Shown one piece after another: positions 1 through 8,579 of a DNA stretch of 64,000 nt (the stretch's first letter is position 1; each line of letters opens with the position of its first letter). The DNA is from Paraescarpia echinospica (Eukaryota; Annelida; Polychaeta; Sabellida; Siboglinidae). A model generated the notes under the pieces. It was not told the DNA's origin. It saw nothing but the letters and a program-made list of their open reading frames with translations, and made no database searches. The position numbers and the translations under genes are program-made. The stretch covers positions 52,223,944 to 52,287,943 of the forward strand of contig CM034532.1 of NCBI GenBank assembly GCA_020002185.1. Direction: 5' to 3'.

Positions 1-10
1 ATTTTGGAAG

Positions 11-669
11 ATGAACAACATGACTAGTGATAACGTCCGACAAGAGAGATTGCTACCGAAGGCGCAGCCTGCTCTGGCCATGGGCCCACTCAACCTTTCG
101 ATACCGACAATAAATCCGGACTAACAGCCAACGACAAATTCAACGATCAGTTCGACGACCAAACCAATTTCGTCGCCAGCTCCGTCAACCAATCCAACCA
201 TCAACCCGACGTCTTCACCTCCGACGAAACGTCGGAAGCTTTTGCCTCGTTATGCCTGCTGCATGTGTGGCAGTACCTTCAGTTGTAAAGGGAGTTGGAA
301 CATTCATGTGAAGCAGGGCTACTGTCAAAGGAAGCAAGATAAGCAGCGGCAGCGTAAAGAACAACTTGAAGAGCTAATAGTATGTTTCAATTTCTCAAAG
401 TATTCAAATGCTATTCAGGTCTTGTTCTAAGTCAAAGCCTGCTACAAAGAGCATAATATTATATTGATCTTATACATATCAGTTGACCATTCATTATTAA
501 ACTCATTCCTTCACTGTTTCAGCGGCAAGAAAAGGAGCGTATTGCTGCATTTCTCGATACTTCTCCCTCTTCTCCCCTGTTGTGGCAAATATCGACCCTC
601 CAAGCGACTGTCTCAACTGCTGAACACACCCAAGCAGTGCAAGGAGAAACGACGACAGTCTTTACATAG
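11..669 (+). pseudogene. Zinc-finger gene, left-arm copy (stop codon in exon 1)
   Basis: Two exons are visible. Exon 1 starts at ATG 11 and ends at 379 before GTATGT; exon 2 runs from 523 after TTTCAG to TAG 667-669, joining in phase 0. The product would be about 171 residues: a Pro/Ser/Thr-rich N-terminal half, a KRRK basic patch, one C-x2-C-x12-H-x5-C zinc finger (YACCMCG...HVKQGYC, about 240-320), then a Gln/Arg/Lys-rich helical stretch running into exon 2. Codon 38 is TAA (122-124) where the right-arm copy has CAA, so this copy is interrupted, although its exon 2 is open. The role is unknown; a small DNA-binding protein of the element is an inference from the finger and basic patch. Confidence 0.6.
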
Positions 670-832
670 AAGAGTTTAACTTACTTCAGATGGTTGTCTG
701 TTTGCAAACTGGTTTGAGCTGGTATTCGCTGTGCAAGTCTGATCTACTATACAGTCCGTGGATGTGTACTTTCTACTCTGCAGTCCGTGCTCGTTCGGCA
801 CGACCAGGTGACTTTTCGGCACATTCAGTAAC

Positions 833-840
833 TATATAAG
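833..840 (+). promoter_or_regulatory. TATA box of left-arm Ser/Thr-repeat gene
   Basis: TATATAAG lies about 62 bases upstream of the ATG at 902, so transcription would start near 865. The same motif sits at the mirrored place in the other arm, and the surrounding sequence is conserved between arms. Confidence 0.55.
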
Positions 841-901
841 TGCGGTGTTTTGCCAATAGGACCGTCATTCGTATTACGACGACATCACGCCTAACATCAG
901 A

Positions 902-1402
902 ATGTTGAACATACCCTATTACCGACCTTCCGATGCGGCAGACTCAAGCGATGAGGACGAGCCAACGAACCGAACCATCATGCCGGTGACCAACCGCCCT
1001 TCCGATCCGACGGAACCAGAGGGCGAGGACATCTGGTACACTAGGCTCTGCGATGTGCTAACTTCCGCTCCTGACGATGTCACGATTTCTGCCGACACGA
1101 TCGCTGTGCCAACCTCCGCTCCCGCCGATGTCACAATTTCTGCCGATACAGTCGATGTGACAACTTCTGCTTCTGTCGATGTCCCTACTTCTGCCGATAC
1201 GACCGATGTGACAACTTCTTCCGATGGTACCAATGTAACAACTACCGTTCCTGAAGACGTCACAACTTCAACTCACGTGACCAATGTCACAATTTTTGGG
1301 TTAGCATTAGGATTAGGGTTGGGGTTAGGGTTAAGGTTAGGATTTCGGGCAGCGTTAGGGTTAGGGTTAGGATTAGGCCTAGCGTCAAAATTAGCTCCAT
1401 AA
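902..1402 (+). CDS. Ser/Thr/Val/Asp-repeat protein, left-arm copy, reading into telomere-like DNA
   Basis: An uninterrupted 166-codon frame starts at the first ATG after a good TATA box. The first 50 residues (MLNIPYYRPSDAADSS, then an acidic part and EGEDIWYTR) are conserved in the other arm. Residues about 50-125 are degenerate repeats of about 13 residues of the type SADTxDVTTSAPxDV. The C-terminus is translated from the TTAGGG-like tract and becomes a Leu-Gly run (LGLGLGLGLRLG). No signal peptide, membrane segment or known domain is evident before that run. I recognise no family. It might be a structural or low-complexity product of the element; the Leu-Gly tail may be accidental, since the mirrored copy stops before it. 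Confidence 0.5.
   Translation: MLNIPYYRPSDAADSSDEDEPTNRTIMPVTNRPSDPTEPEGEDIWYTRLCDVLTSAPDDVTISADTIAVPTSAPADVTISADTVDVTTSASVDVPTSADTTDVTTSSDGTNVTTTVPEDVTTSTHVTNVTIFGLALGLGLGLGLRLGFRAALGLGLGLGLASKLAP
1296..1380 (+). repeat. Degenerate TTAGGG (telomere-like) tract, left arm
   Basis: About 13 units of TTAGGG and variants (TTAGGA, TTGGGG, TTAAGG) are interrupted by one unrelated stretch (ATTTCGGGCAGCG). The same interruption is present in the mirrored tract, so the tract was inherited as part of the element and was not added independently. Confidence 0.85.
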
Positions 1403-1874
1403 CAAAGGTGTGCAAAGCTGAACTCTCAAGACGACACTATCCATGTGTAATATCAAGTGTTGGTTACAAGACTCCGTTTCAAAACAGTGGCGAAACACTA
1501 TGAAACAAATGGTTCTGACACTAATGGAGGATGAGGTTGATTAAAGACTGGTTGGCTGTCTGGAACAATACCGCAACCAAGTATCCGAACCGACTTTGTT
1601 GGACCCACAAGGGCTCCTCGCCGTATGGCAGACAAGACTGAAGTAGTGAGGTGTGGTATTGTCTTGTACACGATTAAACTTTACAAGACTCTGTATCAAT
1701 GTCTAGTCTCTGGTTCTTGTAGTTATGGAGCGTGACATGTAAATGCGTTTGTGTTGTTCACGAATAAACAGTGCAAACCTTATCTTGTGTATTTACTTAA
1801 CCAAACTAAGACCAACGACTTCCACGAATCAAATTTGACTAGCGAGATGCACGAACCAAGCATTCAAACAAACT
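1403..1874. other. Single-copy arm spacer, no gene seen
   Basis: This stretch is mirrored with few differences at about 6140-6600. It has no convincing reading frame, and its conservation between arms simply follows from the palindrome. Confidence 0.6.
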
Positions 1875-2930
1875 TGTCGGACAAACGAAACACCAAACAC
1901 TTAGACCAAAGAGTGATAAGAACCAAACTTGTCGAACAAACGAAACACCAAACACTTAGATCAACGAGTGACAAGAAACAAACTTGTCGGACAAACGAAA
2001 CACCAAACACTTAGACCAACGAGTGACAAGAACTAAACTACGAGACAAGAGACGAGACAACGGACGATATATTGCTCGAGACTGCGACTTGTCAGACAAA
2101 CGAAACACCAATCACTTAGATCAAAGAGTGACAAGAACCAAACTTGTCTGACAAACGAAACACCAAACACTTAGACTAACGAGTGACAAGAAACAAACTT
2201 GTCGGACAAACGAAACACCAAACACTTAGATCAAAGAGTGACAAGAACCAAACTTGTTTGACAAACGAAACACCAAACACTTAGACTAACGAGTGGCAAG
2301 AAACAAACTTGTCGGACAAACGAAACACCAAACGCTTAAACCAAAAAATGACAAGAACCAAACTTGTCTGACAAACGAAACACCAAACACTTAGACCAAC
2401 GAGTAGCAAGAAACAAACTTTTCGGACAAACGAAACACCAAACACTTAGGCCAAAGTGTAACAAGAACCAAACTTGTCAGACAAACGAAATACCAAACAT
2501 TTAGATCAAAGAGTGACAAGAACCAAACTTGTCAGACAAACGAAACACCAAACAATGGATCAAAGAGTGACAAGAACCAAACTTGTCTGACAAACGAAAC
2601 ACCAAACACTTAGACCAACGAGTAGCAAGAAACAAACTTGTCGAACAAACGAAACACCAAACACTTAGGCCAAAGAGTAACAAGAACCAAACTTGTCAGA
2701 CAAACGAAACACCAAACACTTAGACCAACGAAAGAGATATCACACGAGACTATGGATGAAACATTACATGAGAGTACGGACGAAACAACGGACGAGATAT
2801 CACACGAGACTATGGATGAGACATCACATGAGAGTACGGTCGAGACAAGAGACGAGACATCGGGCGAGATATTGCACGAGACTGCGACTTGTCGGACAAA
2901 CGAAACACCAAACACTTAGACCAATGAGTG
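1875..2930 (+). repeat. 55-bp minisatellite plus 58-bp repeat, left arm
   Basis: Units of about 55 bp contain GACAAACGAAACACCAAACA, then CTTAGACCAACGAGTGACAAG and CAAACTTGTC. They are repeated from 1875 to about 2735 with alternating variants (AAGAACC versus AAGAAAC). From 2740 to 2930 a second unit of about 58 bp (ACGAGACTATGGATGAGAC...) is repeated twice, then a last 55-bp unit follows. Apparent reading frames here on both strands are by-products of the repeats. Confidence 0.85.
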
Positions 2931-3197
2931 ACAATTCGACGGGTTACCGGTTGTCGCGTCAAATCTCTCCTTTTTGGAGCAAATTCGATGCGTTGTCGCG
3001 TCAAATCCCTCCTTTTTGGAGCAAATTCGTCAGTTTATCGCGTGACATCTCTACCAAACTTAGCGCACGAGACTACGGCGTGGGAACCATGATGGTCGCC
3101 TCTTTGAATGAAGTCCTGTCAGGTGGTTGTCCTTACATGTTATTGACATAGTCGTTTTCGATCATAGCAGTTTTCAAATTCGCTTGCTATGGCAGCC

Positions 3198-3290
3198 TCT
3201 ACTAGGAACGCTAGGTCGGAAGTGACGTCGTACCGGAAGTTACTTGACTGTCATGGCGGCCTCTACGCTTCCGGTATTCCCGGAAGTGTG
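3198..3290. promoter_or_regulatory. Promoter-like cluster of ETS cores, CRE half-site and YY1-like motif in the loop
   Basis: Within 95 bases there are four GGAA/TTCC ETS-type cores (CGGAAGTG 3217, ACCGGAAGT 3232, CTTCCGG 3268, CCCGGAAGTG 3279), a TGACGTCG CRE-like site at 3223, and ATGGCGGC (YY1-like) at 3253. This mix is typical of CpG-type housekeeping promoters in animals. No transcription unit is recognised downstream. Confidence 0.35.
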
Positions 3291-3438
3291 TCAACGAATA
3301 GAGATCTATCATGGCTGATAGATGGCAATACTCTGACTAATTACATTGGTGTCCGTTGAGTGGCGTCGGATGTCGCCTCTCTCATGAACGTCCACAGTTT
3401 TTGTGTTAAGTTAAGTCACGTGATTTACGTTCGGTCTG

Positions 3439-3481
3439 ATTGGTTATGCAAATGAGATGACGCCGAAAACTAATGTATATA
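3439..3481 (+). promoter_or_regulatory. Inverted CCAAT box, octamer and TATA-like motif in the loop
   Basis: ATTGGT (3439-3444), ATGCAAAT (3446-3453) and TATATA near 3476-3481 have spacing typical of octamer-TATA promoters such as those of histone or snRNA genes. No coding frame of note follows on the + strand, so the transcribed product, if any, is unknown. Confidence 0.35.
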
Positions 3482-3802
3482 CCATACATCCGACGATTCC
3501 GGTCTTTCCTTTTTCGACTCTCGAGAAGGTCGAATCGTGTCTGATCGCTCGCACTATTTGTAAATATAGAATTGTTACGTTGTAAAGACGGATGTTTCAT
3601 ATATATATGTTTTCCGTTAAAAGAAGCGATACCTCATACGAGTCCTATGGTCGTCTCGTTGGCTGTGAATCCGAACAGATGATCGTCTCTTGACATGAAT
3701 GTATGTGATGTTTGGTTCTTGTCACTCATTGATCTAAATGTTTGGTTATTCGTTTGTCTGACAAGTTTGGTTCTTGTCACTCTTTGCTATAAGTGTTTGG
3801 TG

Positions 3803-4009
3803 TTACACAGATGTCGTAGTGAGCTTCAGGACAAGTGATTTCAGCAATGTAGCGTTTGTCGACAGTGCACAGCGACTGAGGATACTGTGTCGTTTCAAGT
3901 TGTATCGATGTGTGAAATGTCTCTTGCAATCTGGGTACTGAAAGGCTGCACGTGATGGTGATGATGATGTAGGCTTGTTGGTAGCTGGTAGACTAGTCCA
4001 TAAGCTCAT
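3803..4009 (-). CDS. Short zinc-finger reading frame in the palindrome loop (first Cys replaced by Tyr)
   Basis: A 68-codon frame contains YPDCKRHFTHRYNLKRH followed by SILSRC. This is a zinc finger with spacing (C to Y)-x2-C-x12-H-x5-C, the same non-canonical spacing as the fingers in the arms. The first ligand cysteine is a tyrosine (TAC, one base from TGC), so metal binding is probably impaired. There is no good promoter just upstream. It may be an exon of a larger gene or a decayed internal gene of the element. Confidence 0.4.
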   Translation of the reverse strand: MSLWTSLPATNKPTSSSPSRAAFQYPDCKRHFTHRYNLKRHSILSRCALSTNATLLKSLVLKLTTTSV

Positions 4010-4099
4010 GATGTACGTGTTTACTGTTCAAGTGTAAAGAACGGGATGGTTCTTGGAACACGTAGTCTCATGCAATGTCTCGGCCATAGTCTCGTGCGC

Positions 4100-4380
4100 T
4101 AAGTTTGGTAGAGATGTCACGCGATAAACTGACGAATTTGCTCCAAAAAGGAGGGATTCGACGCGACAACGTGTCGAATTTGCTCCAAAAAGAGGGATTT
4201 GACGCGACAACGCGTCAAATTTGCTCCAAAAAAGAGGGATTTGATGCGACAACGCGTCGAATTTGCCCCAAAAAGAGGGATTTGACGCGACAACGCGTCG
4301 AATTTGCTCCAAAAAGAGGGATTTTACGCGACAACGTGTCGAATTTGCTCCAAAAAAGAGGGATTTGATGCGACAACGCC
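4100..4380. repeat. 42-bp tandem array with ACGCGT cores
   Basis: Six units of about 42 bp (TTTGACGCGACAACGCGTCG, then AATTTGCTCCAAAAAGAGGG) lie on the right side of the loop; two related units in opposite orientation lie at about 2950-3035 on the left. Each unit has a short CGACGCGT-type dyad. Confidence 0.8.
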
Positions 4381-4504
4381 ACCAAAAGGGGGCAAATAGA
4401 CGGGTTATCACGTGAGATTCCACCAAAAGGGGACAACGCGTCGAATTTGTCCCCTTTTGGTGGAATCTCACGTGATAACCCGTCTATTTGCCCCCTTTTG
4501 GTGG
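4379..4504. repeat. Perfect 57-bp inverted repeat with 12-base spacer
   Basis: Bases 4379-4435 are the exact reverse complement of 4448-4504; the spacer is 4436-4447. The arm begins CCACCAAAAGGGGGC and contains TCACGTGA. It lies wholly inside the right side of the larger palindrome, so it is a nested palindrome. Confidence 0.9.
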
Positions 4505-6135
4505 AATCTCACGCGGTAACCCGTCGAATTGTCACTCGTTGGTCTAAGTGTTTGGTGTTTCGTTTGTCCGACAAGTCGCAGTCTCGTGCAATATCTCGCC
4601 CGTTGTCTCGTCTCTTGTCTCGATCGTACTCTCATGTGATGTCTCATCCATAGTCTCGTGTGATATCTCGTCCGTTGTTTCGTCCGTACTCTCATGTAAT
4701 GTTTCATCCATAGTCTCGTGTGATATCTCGTTCGTTGGTCTAAGTATTTGGTGTTTCGTTTGTCTGACAAGTTTGGTTCTTGTTACTTTTTGGCCTAAGT
4801 GTTTGGTGTTTCGTTTGTCCGACAAGTTTGTTTCTTGCTACTCGTTGGTCTAAGTGTTTGGTGTTTCGTTTGTCAGACAAGTTTGGTTCCTGTCACTCTT
4901 TGGTCTAAGTGTTTGGTGTTTCGTTTGTCCGACAAGTTTGTTTCTTGCCACTCGTTAGTCTAAGTGTTTGGTGTTTCGTTTGTCAGACAAGTTTGGTTCT
5001 TGTCACTCTTTGATCTAAGTGTTTGGTGTTTCGTTTGTCCGACAAGTTTGTTTCTTGTCACTCGTTGATCTAAGTGTTTGGTGTTTCGTTTGTCTGACAA
5101 GTCGCAGTCTCGAGCAATATAACGTCCGTTGTCTCGTCTTTTTTCTCATAGTTTAGTTCTTGTCACTCGTTGGTCTAAGTGTTTGGTGCTTGGTTTGTCT
5201 GACAAGTTTGGTTCTTGTTACTCTTTGGCCTCAGTGTTTGGTGTTTCGTTTGTCCGACAAGTTTGATTCTTGCTACTCGTTTGTCTAAGTGTTTGGTGTT
5301 TCGTTTGTCAGACAAGTTTGGTTCTTGTCACTCTTTGGTCTAAGTGTTTGTTGTTTCGTTTGTCCGACAAGTTTGTTTCTTGCCACTCGTTAGTCTAAGT
5401 GTTTGGTGTTTCGTTTGTCCGACAAGTTTGTTTCTTGTCACACGTTGATCTAAGTGTTTGGTGTTTCGTTTGTCTGGCAAGTCGCAGTCTCGAGCAATAT
5501 ATCGTCCGTTGTCTCGTCTCTTGTCTCGTAGTTTAGTTCTTGTCACTCGTTGGTCTAAGTGTTTGGTGTTTCGTTTGTCTGACAAGTCGCAGTCTTGTGC
5601 AATATATCGTCCGTTGTCTCGTCTCTTGTCTCGTAGTTTAGTTCTTGTCACTCGTTGGTCTAAGTGTTTGGTGTTTCGTTTGTCCGACAAGTTTGTTTCT
5701 TGCCACTCGTTGGTCTAAGTGTTTGGTGTTTCGTTTGTCAGACAAGTTTGGTTCTTGTCACTCATTGGTCTAAGTGTTTGTTGTTTCGTTTATCAGACAA
5801 GTTTGGTTCTTGTCACACTTTGGTCTATGTGTTTGGTGTTTCGGCTGTCAGACAAGTTTGGTTCTTGTCACTCGTTGGTCTAAGTGTTTGGTGTTTCGTT
5901 TGTCAGACAAGTTTGTTTCTTGCCACTCGTTGGTCTAAGTGTTTGGTGTTTCGTTTATCAGACAAGTTTGGTTCTTGTCACTCGTTGGTCTAAGTGTTTG
6001 GTGTTTTGTTTGTCCGACAAGTTTGTTTCTTGTCACTCGTTGATCTAAGTGTTTGGTGTTTCGTTTGTTCGACAAGTTTGGTTCTTATCACTCTTTGGTC
6101 TAAGTGTTTGGTGTTTCGTTTGTCCGACAAGTTTG
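4505..6135 (-). repeat. 55-bp minisatellite plus 58-bp repeat, right arm
   Basis: This is the mirror image of the left array, with the 58-bp units at about 4565-4735 and the 55-bp units at about 4735-6135. It is longer than the left array (about 1.4 versus 0.86 kb of 55-bp units), so the arms have expanded or contracted independently. Confidence 0.85.
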
Positions 6136-6617
6136 TTTGAATGCTTGGTTCGTGCATCTCGCTAGTCAAAGTGTGATTCGTGGAAGTCGTTGGTCTTAGT
6201 TTGGTTAAGTAAATACACAAGATAAGGTTTGCACTGTTTATTCGTGAACAACACAAACGCATTTACATGTCACGCTCCATAACTACAAGAACCAGAGACT
6301 AGACATTGATACAGAGTCTTGTAAAGTTTAATCGTGTACAAGACAATACCACACCTCACTACTTCAGTCTTGTCTGCCATACGGCGAGGAGCCCTTGTGG
6401 GTCCAACAAAGTCGGTTCGGATACTTGGTTGCGGTATTGTTCCAGACAGCCAACCAGTCTTTAATCAACCTCATCCTCCATTAGTGTCAGAACCATTTGT
6501 TTCATAGTGTTTCGCCACTGTTTTGAAACGGAGTCTTGTAACCAACACTTGATATTACACATGGATAGTGTCGTCTTGAGAGTTCAGCTTTGCACACCTT
6601 TGTTATGGAGCTAATTT

Positions 6618-6710
6618 TGACGCTAAGCCTAATCCTAACCCTAACCCTAACGCTGCCCGAAATCCTAACCTTAACCCTAACCCCAACCCTAATCCTAATG
6701 CTAACCCAAA
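6618..6710 (-). repeat. Degenerate TTAGGG (telomere-like) tract, right arm
   Basis: On the + strand it reads CCTAAC/CCTAAT units with the same internal interruption (CGCTGCCCGAAAT) as the left-arm tract, in mirrored orientation. Confidence 0.85.
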
Positions 6711-6750
6711 AATTGTGACTTTGGTCACGTGAGTTGAAGTTGTGACGTCT

Positions 6751-7080
6751 TCAGGAATCGATAGAAGTTGTCACATCGGTCGTATCGGCAGAAGTTGCGA
6801 CATCGGCGGGAGCGGAAGTTGTCACATCGATCATATCGGCAGAAGTTGGGACATCGACAGGAGCAGAAGTTGTCACATCGACTGTATCGGCAGAAATTGT
6901 GACATCGGCGGGAGCGGAAATTGGCACATCGCAGAGCCTAGTGTACCAGATGTCCTCGCCCTCTGGTTCCGTCGGAACGGAAGGGCGGTTGGTCACCGGC
7001 ATAATGGGTCGCTTCGTAGACTCGTCCTGATCGCTCGAATCTGCCGCATCGGAAGGTCGGTAATAGGGTATTTTCAACAT
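6751..7080 (-). CDS. Ser/Thr/Val/Asp-repeat protein, right-arm copy (shorter)
   Basis: A 109-codon frame shares the conserved N-terminus (YYRPSDAADSSD, EGEDIWYTRLCDV) with the copy at 902-1402, followed by the same SADTxDVTTSAPxDV repeats. It ends before the TTAGGG-like tract, unlike the left copy. The repeat number differs between the copies, as expected for an internally repetitive gene. A TATA box lies upstream at 7143-7151. No known domain. Confidence 0.5.
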   Translation of the reverse strand: MLKIPYYRPSDAADSSDQDESTKRPIMPVTNRPSVPTEPEGEDIWYTRLCDVPISAPADVTISADTVDVTTSAPVDVPTSADMIDVTTSAPADVATSADTTDVTTSIDS

Positions 7081-7142
7081 CCTTGATGTTAGGCGTGATG
7101 TCGTCGTAATACGAATGACGGTCCTATTGGCAAAACACCGCG

Positions 7143-7151
7143 CTTATATAG
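7143..7151 (-). promoter_or_regulatory. TATA box of right-arm Ser/Thr-repeat gene
   Basis: CTATATAAG on the - strand lies about 63 bases upstream of the ATG at 7080, mirroring the left arm. Confidence 0.55.
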
Positions 7152-7395
7152 TTAGTGAATGTGCCGAAAAGTCACGTGGTCGTGCCGAACGAGCACGGAC
7201 TGCAGAGTAGAAAGTACACATCCACGGACTGTATAGTAGATCAGACTTGCACAGCGAATACCAGTTCAAACCAGTTTGCAAACAGACAACCATCTGAAGT
7301 AAGTTCAACTCTTCTATGTAAAGACTGTCGTCGTTTCTCCTTGCACTGCTTGGGTGTGTTCAGCAGTGGAGACAGTCGCTTGGAGGGTCGATATT

Positions 7396-7973
7396 TTACC
7401 GCAACAGGGGAGAAGAGGGAGAAGTATCGAGAAATGCAGCAATACGCTCCTTTTCTTGCCGCTGAAACAGTGAAGGAATGAATTTAATAATGAATGGTCA
7501 ACTGATATGTATAAGAGAAATATAATATTATGCTCTTTGTAGCAGGCTTTGACTTAGAACAAGACCTGAATAGCATTTGAATACTTTGAGAAATTGAAAC
7601 ATACTATTAGCTCTTCAAGTTGTTCTTTACGCTGCCGCTGCTTATCTTGCTTCCTTTGACAATAGCCCTGCTTCAAATGAATGTTCCAACTCCCTTTAGA
7701 ACTGAAGGTACTGCCACACATGCAGCAGGCATAACGAGGCAAAAGCTTCCGACGTTTCGTCGGAGGTGAAGACGTCGGGTTGATGGTTGGATTGGTTGAC
7801 GGAGCTGGCGACGAAATTGGTTTGGTCGTCGAACTGATCGTTGAATTGGTCGTTGGCTGTTGGTCCGGATTGATTGTCGGTATCGAGAGGTTGAGTGGGC
7901 CCATGGCCAGAGCAGGCTGCGCCTTCGGTAGCAATCTCTCTTGTCGGACGTTATCACTAGTCATGTTGTTCAT
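7396..7973 (-). pseudogene. Zinc-finger gene, right-arm copy (exon 2 broken)
   Basis: Exon 1 (7973 to 7605) is fully open for 123 codons: MNNMTSDNVRQ, a Pro/Ser/Thr-rich part, KRRK, then the C-x2-C-x12-H-x5-C finger (YACCMCG...HLKQGYC) and a basic Gln-rich helix. GTATGT follows. Exon 2 starts at 7461 after CAG but stops at TAA 7398-7396, after RQEKERIAAFLDTS and a few more residues; one extra base there also shifts the frame relative to the left copy. A TATA box lies about 45 bases upstream of the ATG. The truncated product would keep the finger, so this copy may still be expressed. Confidence 0.6.
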
Positions 7974-8017
7974 CTACCAAAATGTAAGATATAATGAACA
8001 CAAAAAACCGACGCAGG

Positions 8018-8026
8018 CCTTTTATA
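8018..8026 (-). promoter_or_regulatory. TATA box of right-arm zinc-finger gene
   Basis: TATAAAAGG on the - strand lies 45 bases upstream of the ATG at 7973. The mirrored left promoter is outside the window. Confidence 0.55.
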
Positions 8027-8114
8027 ACAGTTCGACAGAACATAAAGGTCACGTGGGCGTGCCGAATGAAGACGAAATTTATAACCTATGAGAATAGCTA
8101 ATACTCTTTTGTGC

Positions 8115-8480
8115 CGAGAGTTCAAAACAATGGCTAACCAAAGCACTACCTGTATAACCAACTCATCTCGCGCACAAAATTACTGCGCGTACCATGACGT
8201 CACTCACTGACCATGACGGCAAATAATGGAATTACATTACATACGCGCAAGTTCAAAACGCTGGCTAACCAAATCACTACCTGTATAACCAACTCACCTC
8301 GCGCACAAAATTACTGCGCGTAGCAGTTTATAGTTTAATGACGTCACTGCATCATGAAGTCACATGATTGAATTATATTCAAGCGCGCAAGTTCAAAACA
8401 AGGTCTAATCAAATCACTACCTGCTTGACCAAATCACCTCGCATACAAAATTATGCGCGTAGCAGTTTGATGACGTCATA
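8115..8480 (-). repeat. Three ~130-bp tandem repeats with CRE sites outside the right arm
   Basis: Three diverged copies of a unit containing GTTCAAAAC, AATCACTACCTG, CTCGCGCACAAAATTA and a TGACGTCA palindrome lie just upstream of the right-arm zinc-finger gene. They may be the promoter-proximal or terminal region of the palindromic element; the left counterpart is not in the window. Confidence 0.6.
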
Positions 8481-8579
8481 CAGGGTGCGCGCGCTCACGC
8501 TCGCAACAAACAAACATGTCCAGACACATCTCGAGTACGGGATTTATAAGAGACGCGAATTTAGGTACTACCTAATAAA

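Larger units (their letters stand above)
1..7985. mobile_element. Giant palindromic (foldback) element, left arm cut by window edge
   Basis: Bases 1 to about 2960 reappear as the reverse complement at about 7985 down to 4505; the sequence starting at base 1 matches the complement of 7985 onward almost base for base. Each arm has, from outside in, a spliced zinc-finger gene, a TATA-driven Ser/Thr-repeat gene, a TTAGGG-like tract, a unique spacer and a 55-bp minisatellite. The loop, about 3110-4085, is single copy. The left arm runs out of the window, so the true termini, terminal repeats and target duplication are not visible. No transposase or recombinase is recognised. It could be a long-armed foldback transposon, or two copies of one element inserted head to head; the shared inner repeats and continuous symmetry favour the first. 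Confidence 0.8.

Noticed and set aside
1296..1380. Chromosome end
   Set aside because: The TTAGGG-like tract is degenerate, short, mirrored within a repeat element and has coding sequence on both sides.
1875..6135. CRISPR-like regular arrays
   Set aside because: Units are contiguous 55-bp minisatellites without unique spacers, in a eukaryotic genome.
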